From Actinomyces sp. (GTDB lineage Bacteria > Actinomycetota > Actinomycetes > Actinomycetales > Actinomycetaceae): a stretch of 64,000 bases of DNA. Within the stretch, counting starts at the first letter, position 1, and each line of letters opens with the position of its first letter. Both the position numbers and the translations under genes were made by a program. Below are positions 1 to 8,496 of this stretch, one piece after another. Location of the stretch: positions 1 through 64,000 of the forward strand of contig JALCNR010000011.1 in NCBI GenBank assembly GCA_022649165.1, given 5' to 3'. The notes under the pieces were generated by a model. The model saw nothing but the letters and a program-made list of their open reading frames with translations, ran no database searches and was not told the DNA's origin.

Positions 1-448
1 AACACCGTCGGCTTCAGCACGACGATCTCCGCCGACCCCGGCACCCACACCATCTGCGTCTACGCCATCAACGTCGGCGGAGGATCCAACCAGAAGATCT
101 CCTGCAAAACCGCAACCATCACCTCCACCAATCCCCGAGGCCACGTCGATACGGTAACGGCTGACTCCGTATCGCAAACCATCAAGGTCTCAGGCTGGGC
201 ATTCGACAAGGATACGACCAACCCCATCACTACCCACGTCTACCTTGACGGCAAGGCCGTCAAGGCCGTCAAGGCCAACCGCGCCCGAGCAGACGTCCAG
301 AAGGCCTATGGACTGACCACCAACACCGTCGGCTTCAGCACGACGATCTCCGCCGACCCCGGCACCCACACCATCTGCGTCTACGCCATCAACGTCGGCG
401 GAGGATCCAACCAGAAGATCTCCTGCAAAACCGCAACCATCACCTCCA
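1..448 (+). repeat. 321-bp tandem coding repeat
   Basis: Bases 1-127 and 322-448 are identical, giving a direct repeat of period 321 bp (107 codons, in frame). The first unit is cut by the window edge, so more copies may lie upstream. A 9-bp micro-duplication (gccgtcaag twice) lies inside the unit near 256-273. Exact identity at DNA level points to recent duplication or ongoing recombination between units. Confidence 0.9.
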
Positions 449-1149
449 ACTCGGCCTTCAACGCTGGTGACATCATCTCCGACGCCGTCATGTTCAACCC
501 GAACACGATGACGAAGTCGGACATCCAGACCTTCTTGTCCTCCATCAACGGAGCGTGCCGACCGGCGGCGGATGGGACGAAGTGCTTGAAGGACTACACG
601 TTGACCACATCGACGATGAAGTTCCCCTACTGCACCACCTACACCGGCACCGCTAACGAGACAGCAGCCGCGATCATCGCCAAGTCTGCGTCAGCGTGCG
701 GGATCAATCCCCGGACCCTGATCGTCATGCTCCAGAAGGAGCAGGGCCTAGTGACCGCCTCGGCCGAGGGACTGTCCGCAACGAAATACAACAAGGCACT
801 CGGACTCGGCTGTCCTGACAACAGCACGGGATGCGACGCCAGTAAAGCCGGATTCCAGGTGCAAATCTATGGAGCCGCGTCGCGCCTCGTGCAATACGGC
901 GAGGAGCCGAGCAAGTTCAACTTCCGAGCCGGCCAAACAGCACAGATCCAGTATCACCCGAACAAGTCGTGCGGCTCATCCGCCGTCACCATCGCCAACC
1001 GGGCGACAGCCGCGCTGTACAACTACACGCCCTACCAACCGAATGCTGCGGCCCTCGCGCATATGTACGGTACCGGTGACGCTTGTTCAAGCTATGGCAA
1101 CCGGAACTTCTGGAGGGTCTTCACCGACTGGTTCGGTTCAACGCACTGA
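1..1149 (+). CDS. Repeat-containing secreted surface protein, C-terminal part (5' end outside window)
   Basis: The reading frame is open from base 1 to the stop at 1147-1149, so this is the last 382 residues of a longer protein and the ATG at 490 is internal. The first part holds 107-residue repeats of an Ig-like type seen in actinobacterial surface proteins. Each has a segment resembling GWAFDKDTTNP, a VYLDGK strand and a TICVYAINVGGG strand with Cys pairs. The C-terminal ~220 residues (from about 480) form a separate conserved module with the motifs LIVMLQKEQGL, YGAASRL, IQYHPN and NFWRVFTDWFG. I recognise this module from actinobacterial secreted proteins near polysaccharide loci; its fold looks lysozyme-like, but its activity is not established. 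The frame converges on the ABC exporter genes. No cell-wall anchor (LPXTG) is visible at the C terminus. Function as a wall-associated hydrolase or adhesin is inference. Confidence 0.8.
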   Translation, partial: NTVGFSTTISADPGTHTICVYAINVGGGSNQKISCKTATITSTNPRGHVDTVTADSVSQTIKVSGWAFDKDTTNPITTHVYLDGKAVKAVKANRARADVQKAYGLTTNTVGFSTTISADPGTHTICVYAINVGGGSNQKISCKTATITSNSAFNAGDIISDAVMFNPNTMTKSDIQTFLSSINGACRPAADGTKCLKDYTLTTSTMKFPYCTTYTGTANETAAAIIAKSASACGINPRTLIVMLQKEQGLVTASAEGLSATKYNKALGLGCPDNSTGCDASKAGFQVQIYGAASRLVQYGEEPSKFNFRAGQTAQIQYHPNKSCGSSAVTIANRATAALYNYTPYQPNAAALAHMYGTGDACSSYGNRNFWRVFTDWFGSTH

Positions 1150-1242
1150 GTCCGAAGGGCCGACCACCTCGAAAGGACACGGGGAAAGATCCTCTTCCCC
1201 CCTCTTCAGATCCGAGGACGCAGCTTCGTAGCGCCTCGTTCA

Positions 1243-2457
1243 TCAGATCACAGTGATCGTCGGATTCGCATAGACCGATCCGACGCTGTGGCCATCTGTC
1301 CGCACGGAGAATCGCACGGCATCGCGCACAAGATCGATGTTCTGCAAGTTGCCGTCCAGGATCGAGACACTGACTCGGTAGTCGCCGGCCCCGAGCTCCA
1401 AGCGAGGTAGGCCGATCTCAAAGGTCCCGGCGCCATCGACAACGGGCAGCTGCACACCGAGCATCGTCGTATCCGTCCCCAAGACGACGGCCCCCAAGAG
1501 CGTCGAGATGGTCAGGCCGATCCCCCATCCTGCGAGCGGCGGCCGGGCTTCGACCGTGCCACGCACGATCAGATCATCTCCGGGAGACAGGACCGGACCG
1601 AATTCAGAGGTCGGATTTCCCTCAAGCCCCGCGAGTTCGACACTTGTGATCCTCTGATCGGCCGGCGACAGATCGCCGGTCGCACCCAAGCGTTCTGCCA
1701 GCGCAGCGGACTCCTCATCCATGACGATCTCATACTCATGGCGCAGACGGCCGAGAACCTCTTGCGGATTCCCATCGACGACGACGTGGCCATGTTCAAG
1801 CATCACCGCACGGTCGCAGACCTCCTGCACCTGACCGGCGGAGTGCGAGACCAGGATGATGGTGCGCCCTTCCTGCTGGAACTCTCGGATCTTCTCCATG
1901 CACTTGTGTTGGAATGGCTCATCGCCCACAGCCAGCACCTCATCCACCAACAGGATGTCCGGATCGACGTGAACGGCAACAGCGAAGGCGAGCCGCACGT
2001 ACATCCCCGAGGAATAGAACTTCACCTGGGTGTCGATGAAGTCACCGATCCCGGAGAACTCCACGATCTCCTCGAAGTGACGTTCGGTCTCGTCCTCGCT
2101 GAGACCCAGGATCGCCGCATTGAGATAGACGTTCTCACGCCCTGTCAGGTCGGGATGGAATCCAGCGCCGAGTTCCAGAAGCGCGGCGACCCGACCGCGG
2201 AGCATCACCTGCCCATCGTTGGGCGACAGAATTCCCCCGATGATCTTGAGCAGCGTGGATTTCCCCGAGCCATTCGCCCCGACCAACCCGATCGTCTCTC
2301 CGGAGTGGATCTGAAGATTCACGTCCTTCAACGCCCAGAACTCCTCGCGGTATGTCCGCGAGGCCCGCGCGTTGACGACCCGCTCCTTGAGGGACTTGTC
2401 CTTGTGGACGACGAAACGCTTGGAGACGTCCTTGATGTCGACAATGGTGGTTGGCAT
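1243..2457 (-). CDS. Polysaccharide ABC exporter, ATP-binding subunit with C-terminal carbohydrate-binding domain (Wzt type)
   Basis: A 404-residue ATPase. Walker A is GANGSGKST at residues 60-68, the ABC signature is SSGMYVRLAF near 147, and Walker B is ILLVDE followed by the D-loop region AVGDEPF. The nucleotide-binding domain ends near residue 240. About 160 more residues follow, forming a beta-rich domain like the Wzt C-terminal domain that recognises the end of the glycan chain. The start codon directly follows the stop of the permease gene upstream (2458), so the two are co-transcribed. The role is to energise export of an undecaprenyl-linked glycan across the membrane. The extra C-terminal domain suggests that chain termination or modification is sensed before export; this comes from the Wzt family, not from this sequence. 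The substrate is unknown. Confidence 0.93.
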   Translation of the reverse strand: MPTTIVDIKDVSKRFVVHKDKSLKERVVNARASRTYREEFWALKDVNLQIHSGETIGLVGANGSGKSTLLKIIGGILSPNDGQVMLRGRVAALLELGAGFHPDLTGRENVYLNAAILGLSEDETERHFEEIVEFSGIGDFIDTQVKFYSSGMYVRLAFAVAVHVDPDILLVDEVLAVGDEPFQHKCMEKIREFQQEGRTIILVSHSAGQVQEVCDRAVMLEHGHVVVDGNPQEVLGRLRHEYEIVMDEESAALAERLGATGDLSPADQRITSVELAGLEGNPTSEFGPVLSPGDDLIVRGTVEARPPLAGWGIGLTISTLLGAVVLGTDTTMLGVQLPVVDGAGTFEIGLPRLELGAGDYRVSVSILDGNLQNIDLVRDAVRFSVRTDGHSVGSVYANPTITVI

Positions 2458-3357
2458 TCACAGCTCCTGAGCGAAGTCGCGTTGCATGACCGAGAAGATC
2501 CTCTGGGACAGCCACAAAAACACCACACCGATCCCGAGGGCGATCAGCAGCCTCACCGCCAGATGCGTGACGACCGGCGCAGACTCGCCCGCGAGCCACA
2601 CGGTCCGCTGGAACCCCAGCACTGCCAACGTCACAGGGTTCGACATATAGATCTCCTCGAGAACCGGCCCGACATGCGCCGAGACCATTTCCCAGGAGTA
2701 CACGATCGGGGACGCCCACATCCCGACCATCAGGATGACCTCGACAAGGTACTGGATGTCGCGGAAGTAGACGTTCGCCGCCGAGAGGAACATGCCCAAC
2801 GCAGTCCCCCACACGACGATCACCATCAGGGACAGCGGAAGATAGAGCAGTCTGGCGTCGAAAGCCATGCCCCGAATGAGCAAGGCGGCGACGAGCAGGA
2901 TGATCAACTGCATGAGGAAGTTGAACAGAGAAGCGCCCACCGCCGAGAGGGGAAAGATCTCCCGAGGCAGCTGGATCTTCTTGATGATCCCGGAGTTTCC
3001 GACGATGGAACCCGTCGCTGTCATGATCGAGTCCGACATCAGCTGCCACGCCGTCAGACCCGTAAAGACATAGATGGCGAAATCATCAATGGACCGCGAC
3101 GCCCCGAGGACCTTCCCGATGGCGAGGTAGTAGATGAGCAGGCTGACGAGTGGACGGATCAGGCTCCAGATCACGCCGAGGACAGAGTCCTTGTAACGCG
3201 CCCTGATCTCACGGCGTACCAAACGGTTGAGCAGATCCCGGCGCTCCCAGATCTGAACGAGAGATTCCTTCGTTCCTCTGAAGAAATGCGCCGGTGGTGC
3301 GGCGGAACGCATCGGTTCGACAGCCAGGCGAGCCTCGCGTTCTTCGGCTGGTGTCAC
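2458..3357 (-). CDS. Polysaccharide ABC exporter, permease subunit (Wzm/TagG, ABC-2 type)
   Basis: A 299-residue ABC-2 membrane protein with a cytoplasmic N-terminal stretch of about 60 residues, then six hydrophobic segments. It carries the family signature around GVIWSLIRPL, with an amphipathic segment resembling the Wzm/TagG gate helix before it (RREIRARYKDSVLG). The start is GTG. It is immediately adjacent to the ATPase gene with no intergenic base. Together they export a lipid-linked surface glycan. In a wall-less-periplasm actinobacterium this would deliver a teichoic-acid-like, galactan-like or rhamnan-like polymer to the outer face of the membrane. Confidence 0.92.
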   Translation of the reverse strand: MTPAEEREARLAVEPMRSAAPPAHFFRGTKESLVQIWERRDLLNRLVRREIRARYKDSVLGVIWSLIRPLVSLLIYYLAIGKVLGASRSIDDFAIYVFTGLTAWQLMSDSIMTATGSIVGNSGIIKKIQLPREIFPLSAVGASLFNFLMQLIILLVAALLIRGMAFDARLLYLPLSLMVIVVWGTALGMFLSAANVYFRDIQYLVEVILMVGMWASPIVYSWEMVSAHVGPVLEEIYMSNPVTLAVLGFQRTVWLAGESAPVVTHLAVRLLIALGIGVVFLWLSQRIFSVMQRDFAQEL

Positions 3358-3493
3358 TCTAGGAACCCCTCTACGTCGGCGGCACAGAGATCAGGCCGCT
3401 GTCTGGGACACTCTACCGCGACGGATCAACCTGCACGGTGGAGGCGAACGGCCTGACGCTACGATGATTCTGCCTCACAGCGGAAGGAACCCC

Positions 3494-4984
3494 ATGAGTT
3501 CGTCGGAGTCGGCCGCAGTCACCGACCTTGGGCGCGGCGTCATCGCTCTCGCCCTCCCCGGGCAGGTTCACGGAATCGCCCGTGAGCGTCTGGCTGAGGA
3601 TGTCGGCCGGATCGATCAGGGAGAAACGGACGCGATCGTCTATACGTCCGGTCCGAGCGGCCGTCGGGTCCTCGTCTCCCCAAGCAAGCTGGTCCTCATG
3701 CGCCAGGACATCTGCGAGCAGTTCGACGACACGCTTCTCGACGACATCGCCGGGAAAAGTTTTCTTCAGGACTCCACTACCGCGCTGATGAATGCGCAGT
3801 GGAGGCTCTGGCTGTTCGGACAGCAGGTACTCACCGCGGAGGGCCCTCTTCCCGACGATTGGGAGACCTCCACCCCGGCCGCGCGAGCTCTTCGGATCCG
3901 GGGCCTGCTGCTGATGCTGCAGACGAACCTCGCTCAACCTCTCCGCGGCCGGATTCTCACTCTGGCAGAATTGCTGACCACGTCGTCAGCGCTGCGCGCC
4001 TCAGCATCGGACACCGCTGTTCTGGATCTGCAGCGCTCGCCCGGAGGCGATGACGTCGGGACCGCCCAGGCTCCCATAGGAGGTCTGGTCGGGGCGTTCG
4101 CGGTGGACCAGGCACTGGCCGCCCTTTCGCCCTCGAGAACAGCACGCGAACGGATCGATAGGCGACGACGCGTTCCCGATCGAGCGCTCCTGCCGCTCAT
4201 CCAGGATGCGCTGGCAACGATCCTCCCTCAGATCGGCGGGTCCCCCGGCCAGATCAGCTCGCTGACCGAGATCCTGGGCATCGATCGCGACCTCGATCAT
4301 CAGGTCCGTGTTCTAATCGTCGCCCCTGACCAGGGCGAAGGCAACGAACGGGCCTCTGCTCTGGCCTCAAAGCTCGACGGGCTCGCCCATGTGCGGAGGA
4401 ACTCGACGCAGACCGACGGCATGGCAGATGAAGGGCACGAGACGTCCGGCAGGCTCTACCAGCAGGTGCAGTGGGCCGATGTCGTGGTCCTCGTCTCAGC
4501 GACTCTCGATGACGTTCCCGGGGCAAGGTTCGCCTCGGCCTCCGTGGTCGCCGACCTCTCCGCACGCGACGTCACAAGCTGGCTGATGAAAGGACCGCGT
4601 ACGCGATATCGGTCGGACGCGCTCCGGGATCTCATGGCCCGCGCCGACCTCGTGATCGCGGCCGACGACGTCCAGCGGGACATCCTCCTGGGCGCACTGG
4701 CCGGAACGGAGCGCGTCAACGCCGATGTCTACGACGACGATCCTTCCTTGACCTCGCTGGTCACCACCGACCACGACATGGATATCGAGGCAGCGTTCTG
4801 TCTGCATCCCGTACGAGCCGCTGACTTCGCCCGGACCGACGACCCGGGCGAGTTGCCGCGCCCCAGCCTCCTGCAGATGGTGCGGACGACGTTCCGCGAG
4901 GGCGGCGTCCGGGAGGTCGCGGCACGAGCCCTCGGACGGGTACGCAAGGCGGTACCTTCGCCGAGCACGGGCAGGGAGAACTGA
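3494..4984 (+). CDS. Unassigned protein of the glycan cluster with a degenerate GT-B-like region
   Basis: A 496-residue soluble protein with no confident family. The start at 3494 is preferred over an ATG at 3464 because GGAAGG lies 6-7 bases upstream of it. The region from about residue 265 resembles the N-terminal half of a GT-B glycosyltransferase. It has a beta strand (VRVLIVAPDQGEGNERAS), then AD(V)VVLVSATLD, then VADLSARD, then ADLVIAADDVQRDILLGAL. The same order of elements is present in the N-terminal half of the GT4 domain of the next gene (VADIYDP, ADFFLCASEKQRDFW). No second Rossmann domain with a nucleotide-sugar EX7E motif follows, so it is probably not catalytic by itself. One base separates it from the downstream glycosyltransferase gene, suggesting a partner or scaffold role, which is inference. 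Confidence 0.6.
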   Translation: MSSSESAAVTDLGRGVIALALPGQVHGIARERLAEDVGRIDQGETDAIVYTSGPSGRRVLVSPSKLVLMRQDICEQFDDTLLDDIAGKSFLQDSTTALMNAQWRLWLFGQQVLTAEGPLPDDWETSTPAARALRIRGLLLMLQTNLAQPLRGRILTLAELLTTSSALRASASDTAVLDLQRSPGGDDVGTAQAPIGGLVGAFAVDQALAALSPSRTARERIDRRRRVPDRALLPLIQDALATILPQIGGSPGQISSLTEILGIDRDLDHQVRVLIVAPDQGEGNERASALASKLDGLAHVRRNSTQTDGMADEGHETSGRLYQQVQWADVVVLVSATLDDVPGARFASASVVADLSARDVTSWLMKGPRTRYRSDALRDLMARADLVIAADDVQRDILLGALAGTERVNADVYDDDPSLTSLVTTDHDMDIEAAFCLHPVRAADFARTDDPGELPRPSLLQMVRTTFREGGVREVAARALGRVRKAVPSPSTGREN

Positions 4985-4985
4985 C

Positions 4986-7511
4986 ATGGCATCCGAGATC
5001 CTGCCCGAGAGCGCCCACCTCACCCCTGGGCCGCACGAGACCCGCGACGGCGTCGTCTCTGTCATCCTCGTCAACTACAAAGGGGCCGAGGACACCATCG
5101 CATGCCTGCGGTTCTTCGACCAGGTTGACTGGCCGAAGAACCGTCTGGAACTCATTGTGGTGGAGAACGACTCCGGCGACGGATCGCTGGAGAGGATCCG
5201 CGCAGCGTGCCCAGACGCTCGAGTCGTCCCCTCTGGAGCGAACCTGGGGTTCGCTGGCGGATGCAACTTCGGCGTCGACCAGGCGACCGGTCAGTACGTC
5301 GCTTTCATCAACAACGACGCCCGGCCGGGCCGGACGTGGATCTCCGCCGCCGTCGAGGCGATGGAGTCCGATCCCTCCATCGGCGGCGTCGCCTCGAAGG
5401 TCCTCGGCTGGGACGGCAAACTGGTCGACTATGTCGACGGCTCTCTCACGTGGTTCGGCATGGGTTACAAGCGCGAAGCCGAGTGGGTCGACGACGGTTC
5501 CTACGACACTCCGAAGGACGTCCTGTTCGGAACTGGTGCGGCCTTCTTCATGCCCGCGGATCTCTTCCGCGACGTCGGTGGCTTCGACGAGCGCTTCTTC
5601 ATGTTCTACGAGGACGTCGATCTGGGTTGGAGGCTCAACCTCCTCGGTTGGCGCGTGCGCTATGTTCCTGAGTCCGTGGCCTACCACCGCCATCATGTGA
5701 CGATGAAGAAGTTCGGAAACTACCGTGAGTCCTATCTCTTGGAGCGCAATGCTCTCCTGTCCATGTACAAGAACTTCTCACAGGAAACCCTGGACCGCGC
5801 TCTCCCCGCCGCCATCTCGTTGGCCATCCGACGTGGGACCGCGCGTGCCGATGTCGACACGACGTCTCTGCCAGACAACGCTCCCGGGCCGTCAACCGCT
5901 GAGATCCCCAAGATGGGGCTGACTGGCATCCACGCCGTCGATTACCTCGTCGAACAGCTGCCGACGCTGGCCCGCACCCGGGCGAAACTGCAGTCGGCGC
6001 GCAAGCGCACCGATCATGAGCTCTTCCCCCTGTTCCGGCACCCCATCGAGCCGGCCTACCCGGTCGAGCATTATCTCGAGGGACATCGCGATCTCGTCGA
6101 GGCGTGGGGGATCGAAGACTGGTTCATCGCCCAGACCCACGTCCTAATTGTGACCGGAGAGCCGTTGTCCGGCCGGCTCGCGGGCCCCGCCATCCGCGCA
6201 TGGGAGATGGCCGCCGTCCTCTCCGCAGATCATCCGGTCCGGCTCGTCTCAACGGCTGGAGTCTCCGACGTCTCCGATCCGCGCTTCGAGATCGCGTTCG
6301 CGCAGGGTGAGAAGCTCCGCGTCCACACGGATTGGGCCGACCTCATCGTCTTCCAGGGGTTCCTCCTCGAAGGAGCTCCCTGGCTGATGGAGTCGGACAA
6401 GATCCTGGTCGCCGACATCTATGACCCCATGCACCTCGAGCAGTTGGAACAGGCGAAGGATCTCGGCTCTGAGGGCCGACGCGAGGCCATCTCGTCGATC
6501 ACCGAAGTGCTTAACCGACAGCTCGCCCGCGCCGACTTCTTCCTCTGCGCCTCCGAGAAGCAGCGGGACTTCTGGGTGGGACAGCTCGCCGCCCTCGGGA
6601 GAATCAACCCGCTGACAGTTGGTGCTGGCGAGGGCCTCGACTCTCTGATCGCGGTCGTCCCCTTCGGCGTCCAGGACGATGATCCTGTCCAGAAAAAGCA
6701 CGGCATCCGCGGTGTTGTCCCCGGCATCGGCATGGACGACAAGGTGGTCATCTGGGGCGGCGGCGTCTACAACTGGTTCGATCCGCTCACTCTGGTCAGG
6801 GCCGTCGCCCGGCTCTCACAGACGCATCCCGATATCCGCCTCTACTTCATGGGGATGAAGCACCCGAATCCGGGCGTTCCCAATATGCACATCGCGTGGG
6901 AGACGAAACAGCTCTCCGAGGAGCTCGGGCTGACCGGACGCCATGTCTTCTTCAACTCAGGGTGGGTCCCCTATGCCGAGCGGGCCGACGTCCTGATGGA
7001 CGCCGATGTCGGCGTCTCGACCCATTTCGAGCATGTGGAGACGCAGTTCTCGTTCCGCACCCGTATCCTCGACTATCTGTGGACCGGCCTGCCGATCGTC
7101 GCAACCACCGGAGACTCGTTTGGCAATGTCCTGGACGCCGAGGGGATCGGGCGAGCCGTTCCTCCGCAGGATGTCGACGCCCTGGCCGACGCGTTGGAAG
7201 AAATGCTCTACGACCCGGAGGCCGCAGACGCGGCTCGACAGAACGTGGCGAGCTTCGCGGAGAGATTCCGCTGGCACACAGCGCTCAGGCCCCTCCTGGA
7301 GTTCGCGACCGCTCCTCACCGCGCCCGCGATGTCGTATTGTCAGGCTCTGTCCCTGGTTCTGGGCTGCATTCGCATGCCTATCCCCCGCGCAAGCCCACC
7401 GTCGCGGGAGATCTCAAACTCGTCCGAGACTATATGAAGGCAGGAGGCCCGTCTGAGGTGCTCAGACGCGCAAAGGGCCGTGTCCGACGGCAGCTGGGCA
7501 GACAACGCTGA
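4986..7511 (+). CDS. Bifunctional glycosyltransferase: GT2 domain fused to GT4 (GT-B) domain
   Basis: 841 residues. The N-terminal third is a family 2 glycosyltransferase of the rhamnosyl/galactofuranosyl type. It has VSVILVNYKG near residue 18, the VVENDSGDGS strand-loop, NLGFAGGCNFGV, the metal-binding FINNDARP, and the EDVDLGWRL motif near 205 that carries the catalytic acid region. After a linker, residues ~370-790 form a GT-B fold: N-terminal Rossmann (ILIV-like strand, VADIYDP, ADFFLCASEKQRDFW), then the donor-binding half with VIWGGGVYNWFDPL, LDYLWTGLPIVATTGDS and a C-terminal helix. Such GT2+GT4 fusions add two consecutive sugars to one acceptor. GGGAGAA precedes the ATG at 4986. It is coupled to the upstream unassigned gene. 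Donor sugars cannot be read from sequence. Confidence 0.88.
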   Translation: MASEILPESAHLTPGPHETRDGVVSVILVNYKGAEDTIACLRFFDQVDWPKNRLELIVVENDSGDGSLERIRAACPDARVVPSGANLGFAGGCNFGVDQATGQYVAFINNDARPGRTWISAAVEAMESDPSIGGVASKVLGWDGKLVDYVDGSLTWFGMGYKREAEWVDDGSYDTPKDVLFGTGAAFFMPADLFRDVGGFDERFFMFYEDVDLGWRLNLLGWRVRYVPESVAYHRHHVTMKKFGNYRESYLLERNALLSMYKNFSQETLDRALPAAISLAIRRGTARADVDTTSLPDNAPGPSTAEIPKMGLTGIHAVDYLVEQLPTLARTRAKLQSARKRTDHELFPLFRHPIEPAYPVEHYLEGHRDLVEAWGIEDWFIAQTHVLIVTGEPLSGRLAGPAIRAWEMAAVLSADHPVRLVSTAGVSDVSDPRFEIAFAQGEKLRVHTDWADLIVFQGFLLEGAPWLMESDKILVADIYDPMHLEQLEQAKDLGSEGRREAISSITEVLNRQLARADFFLCASEKQRDFWVGQLAALGRINPLTVGAGEGLDSLIAVVPFGVQDDDPVQKKHGIRGVVPGIGMDDKVVIWGGGVYNWFDPLTLVRAVARLSQTHPDIRLYFMGMKHPNPGVPNMHIAWETKQLSEELGLTGRHVFFNSGWVPYAERADVLMDADVGVSTHFEHVETQFSFRTRILDYLWTGLPIVATTGDSFGNVLDAEGIGRAVPPQDVDALADALEEMLYDPEAADAARQNVASFAERFRWHTALRPLLEFATAPHRARDVVLSGSVPGSGLHSHAYPPRKPTVAGDLKLVRDYMKAGGPSEVLRRAKGRVRRQLGRQR

Positions 7512-7521
7512 GAACGTCCCG

Positions 7522-8496
7522 TCAGCAGTGCGGGGACGTGCCGATCCCAGCCGAACCCCGATCCCACCTCTGCTGCAGGACGCGTGGCAGTCTCCCGAGC
7601 GCTTCAAGCAGCCCTCGAGCCACGGGGCCGCGGTCGGGCCCCTTCACGGCGCGCGCCGCTGTTCGCACCAGCGCGCGGGCCGCCATGGAACGTGGCCCAT
7701 GCAAAGCCGCGACCACGATGCGGTTGCGGACGTTGCAGCGGATGAAGAGCGGTGACCCGGTGCCACTGGACGCCGCGTGGTCATGGCTGGTGACAGCGCC
7801 CTCGGCGTATCTGACGCTCCATCCGGCCTCGCGCAGACGCCATGAGAGTTCAGTGTCCTCGTAGTACATGAAAAGATCCTCACGGAACGGCCCAACCTGT
7901 TCCCATGCCGCCCGCCGGATCGCACACGCACCGCCGCACAACCCGAACACGTCCGGATCTGCCGACGACCCATCAGCGGGAACGAGGAAATCCCGATCGT
8001 AACCGTTCCCTGAGGCGTCCACGAGGTTACCTGTTGAATTGACCAGCTTCACTCCCCCGTCCGCTGAGCGCTTCCACCGCTGACCTTCGCGGCTGACCAG
8101 GACACCCCTGTCCTCCGGGCCAGCCGGCACCCAGCGACCCGACAGCAGGATGCGTCCGGTCACCGCTCCGACGCGAAGTCCCTCTGGCGCCTCCAACGGC
8201 TTGAGCAACGCCGCAAGGAATCCCTCATGGGCCACCGCATCGTTGTTGAGAAGCACCAGGGCGTCCTCATCCATTCCCCGTGCCCCGGCGTTCACCCCGC
8301 CCCCGAAACCGCGGTTCTGCTCCAAGGCGACGACTTCATGACCCGCTGCGCGCAGCGCCGACACGGAACCATCGTCTGAACCGTTGTCGACGAGCACCAG
8401 GCGGCTGCCCTCGCCCAGCTGCCGAGTGATCGACTCGGCAGCACGCAACGTCAACTCGGTCTTGCGCCAGTTCACGATGACGACGCGGGCCCTCAT
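7522..8496 (-). CDS. Glycosyltransferase family 2 (rhamnosyltransferase/WbbL-like)
   Basis: A 324-residue GT-A enzyme. The nucleotide-sugar-binding strand is RVVIVNWRKTE at residues 4-14, followed by LVDNGSDDGS, then the DXD-equivalent LLNNDAV, and the acceptor-side motif MYYEDTELSWRLREAGW near 225. That pattern is usual in dTDP-rhamnose-dependent transferases such as WbbL, and RmlA is encoded nearby, which makes rhamnose a reasonable but unproven donor. The start overlaps the end of the upstream GT4 gene by 4 bp, so translation is coupled. It faces the GT2-GT4 gene convergently with only 10 bp between stops. Confidence 0.88.
   Translation of the reverse strand: MRARVVIVNWRKTELTLRAAESITRQLGEGSRLVLVDNGSDDGSVSALRAAGHEVVALEQNRGFGGGVNAGARGMDEDALVLLNNDAVAHEGFLAALLKPLEAPEGLRVGAVTGRILLSGRWVPAGPEDRGVLVSREGQRWKRSADGGVKLVNSTGNLVDASGNGYDRDFLVPADGSSADPDVFGLCGGACAIRRAAWEQVGPFREDLFMYYEDTELSWRLREAGWSVRYAEGAVTSHDHAASSGTGSPLFIRCNVRNRIVVAALHGPRSMAARALVRTAARAVKGPDRGPVARGLLEALGRLPRVLQQRWDRGSAGIGTSPHC

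Noticed and set aside
1738-3456. Long plus-strand frame of 572 codons over the ABC exporter genes
   Set aside because: It is antisense to two clear ABC transporter genes, is rich in His/Asp/Arg with no motif, and arises from GC-rich codon periodicity.
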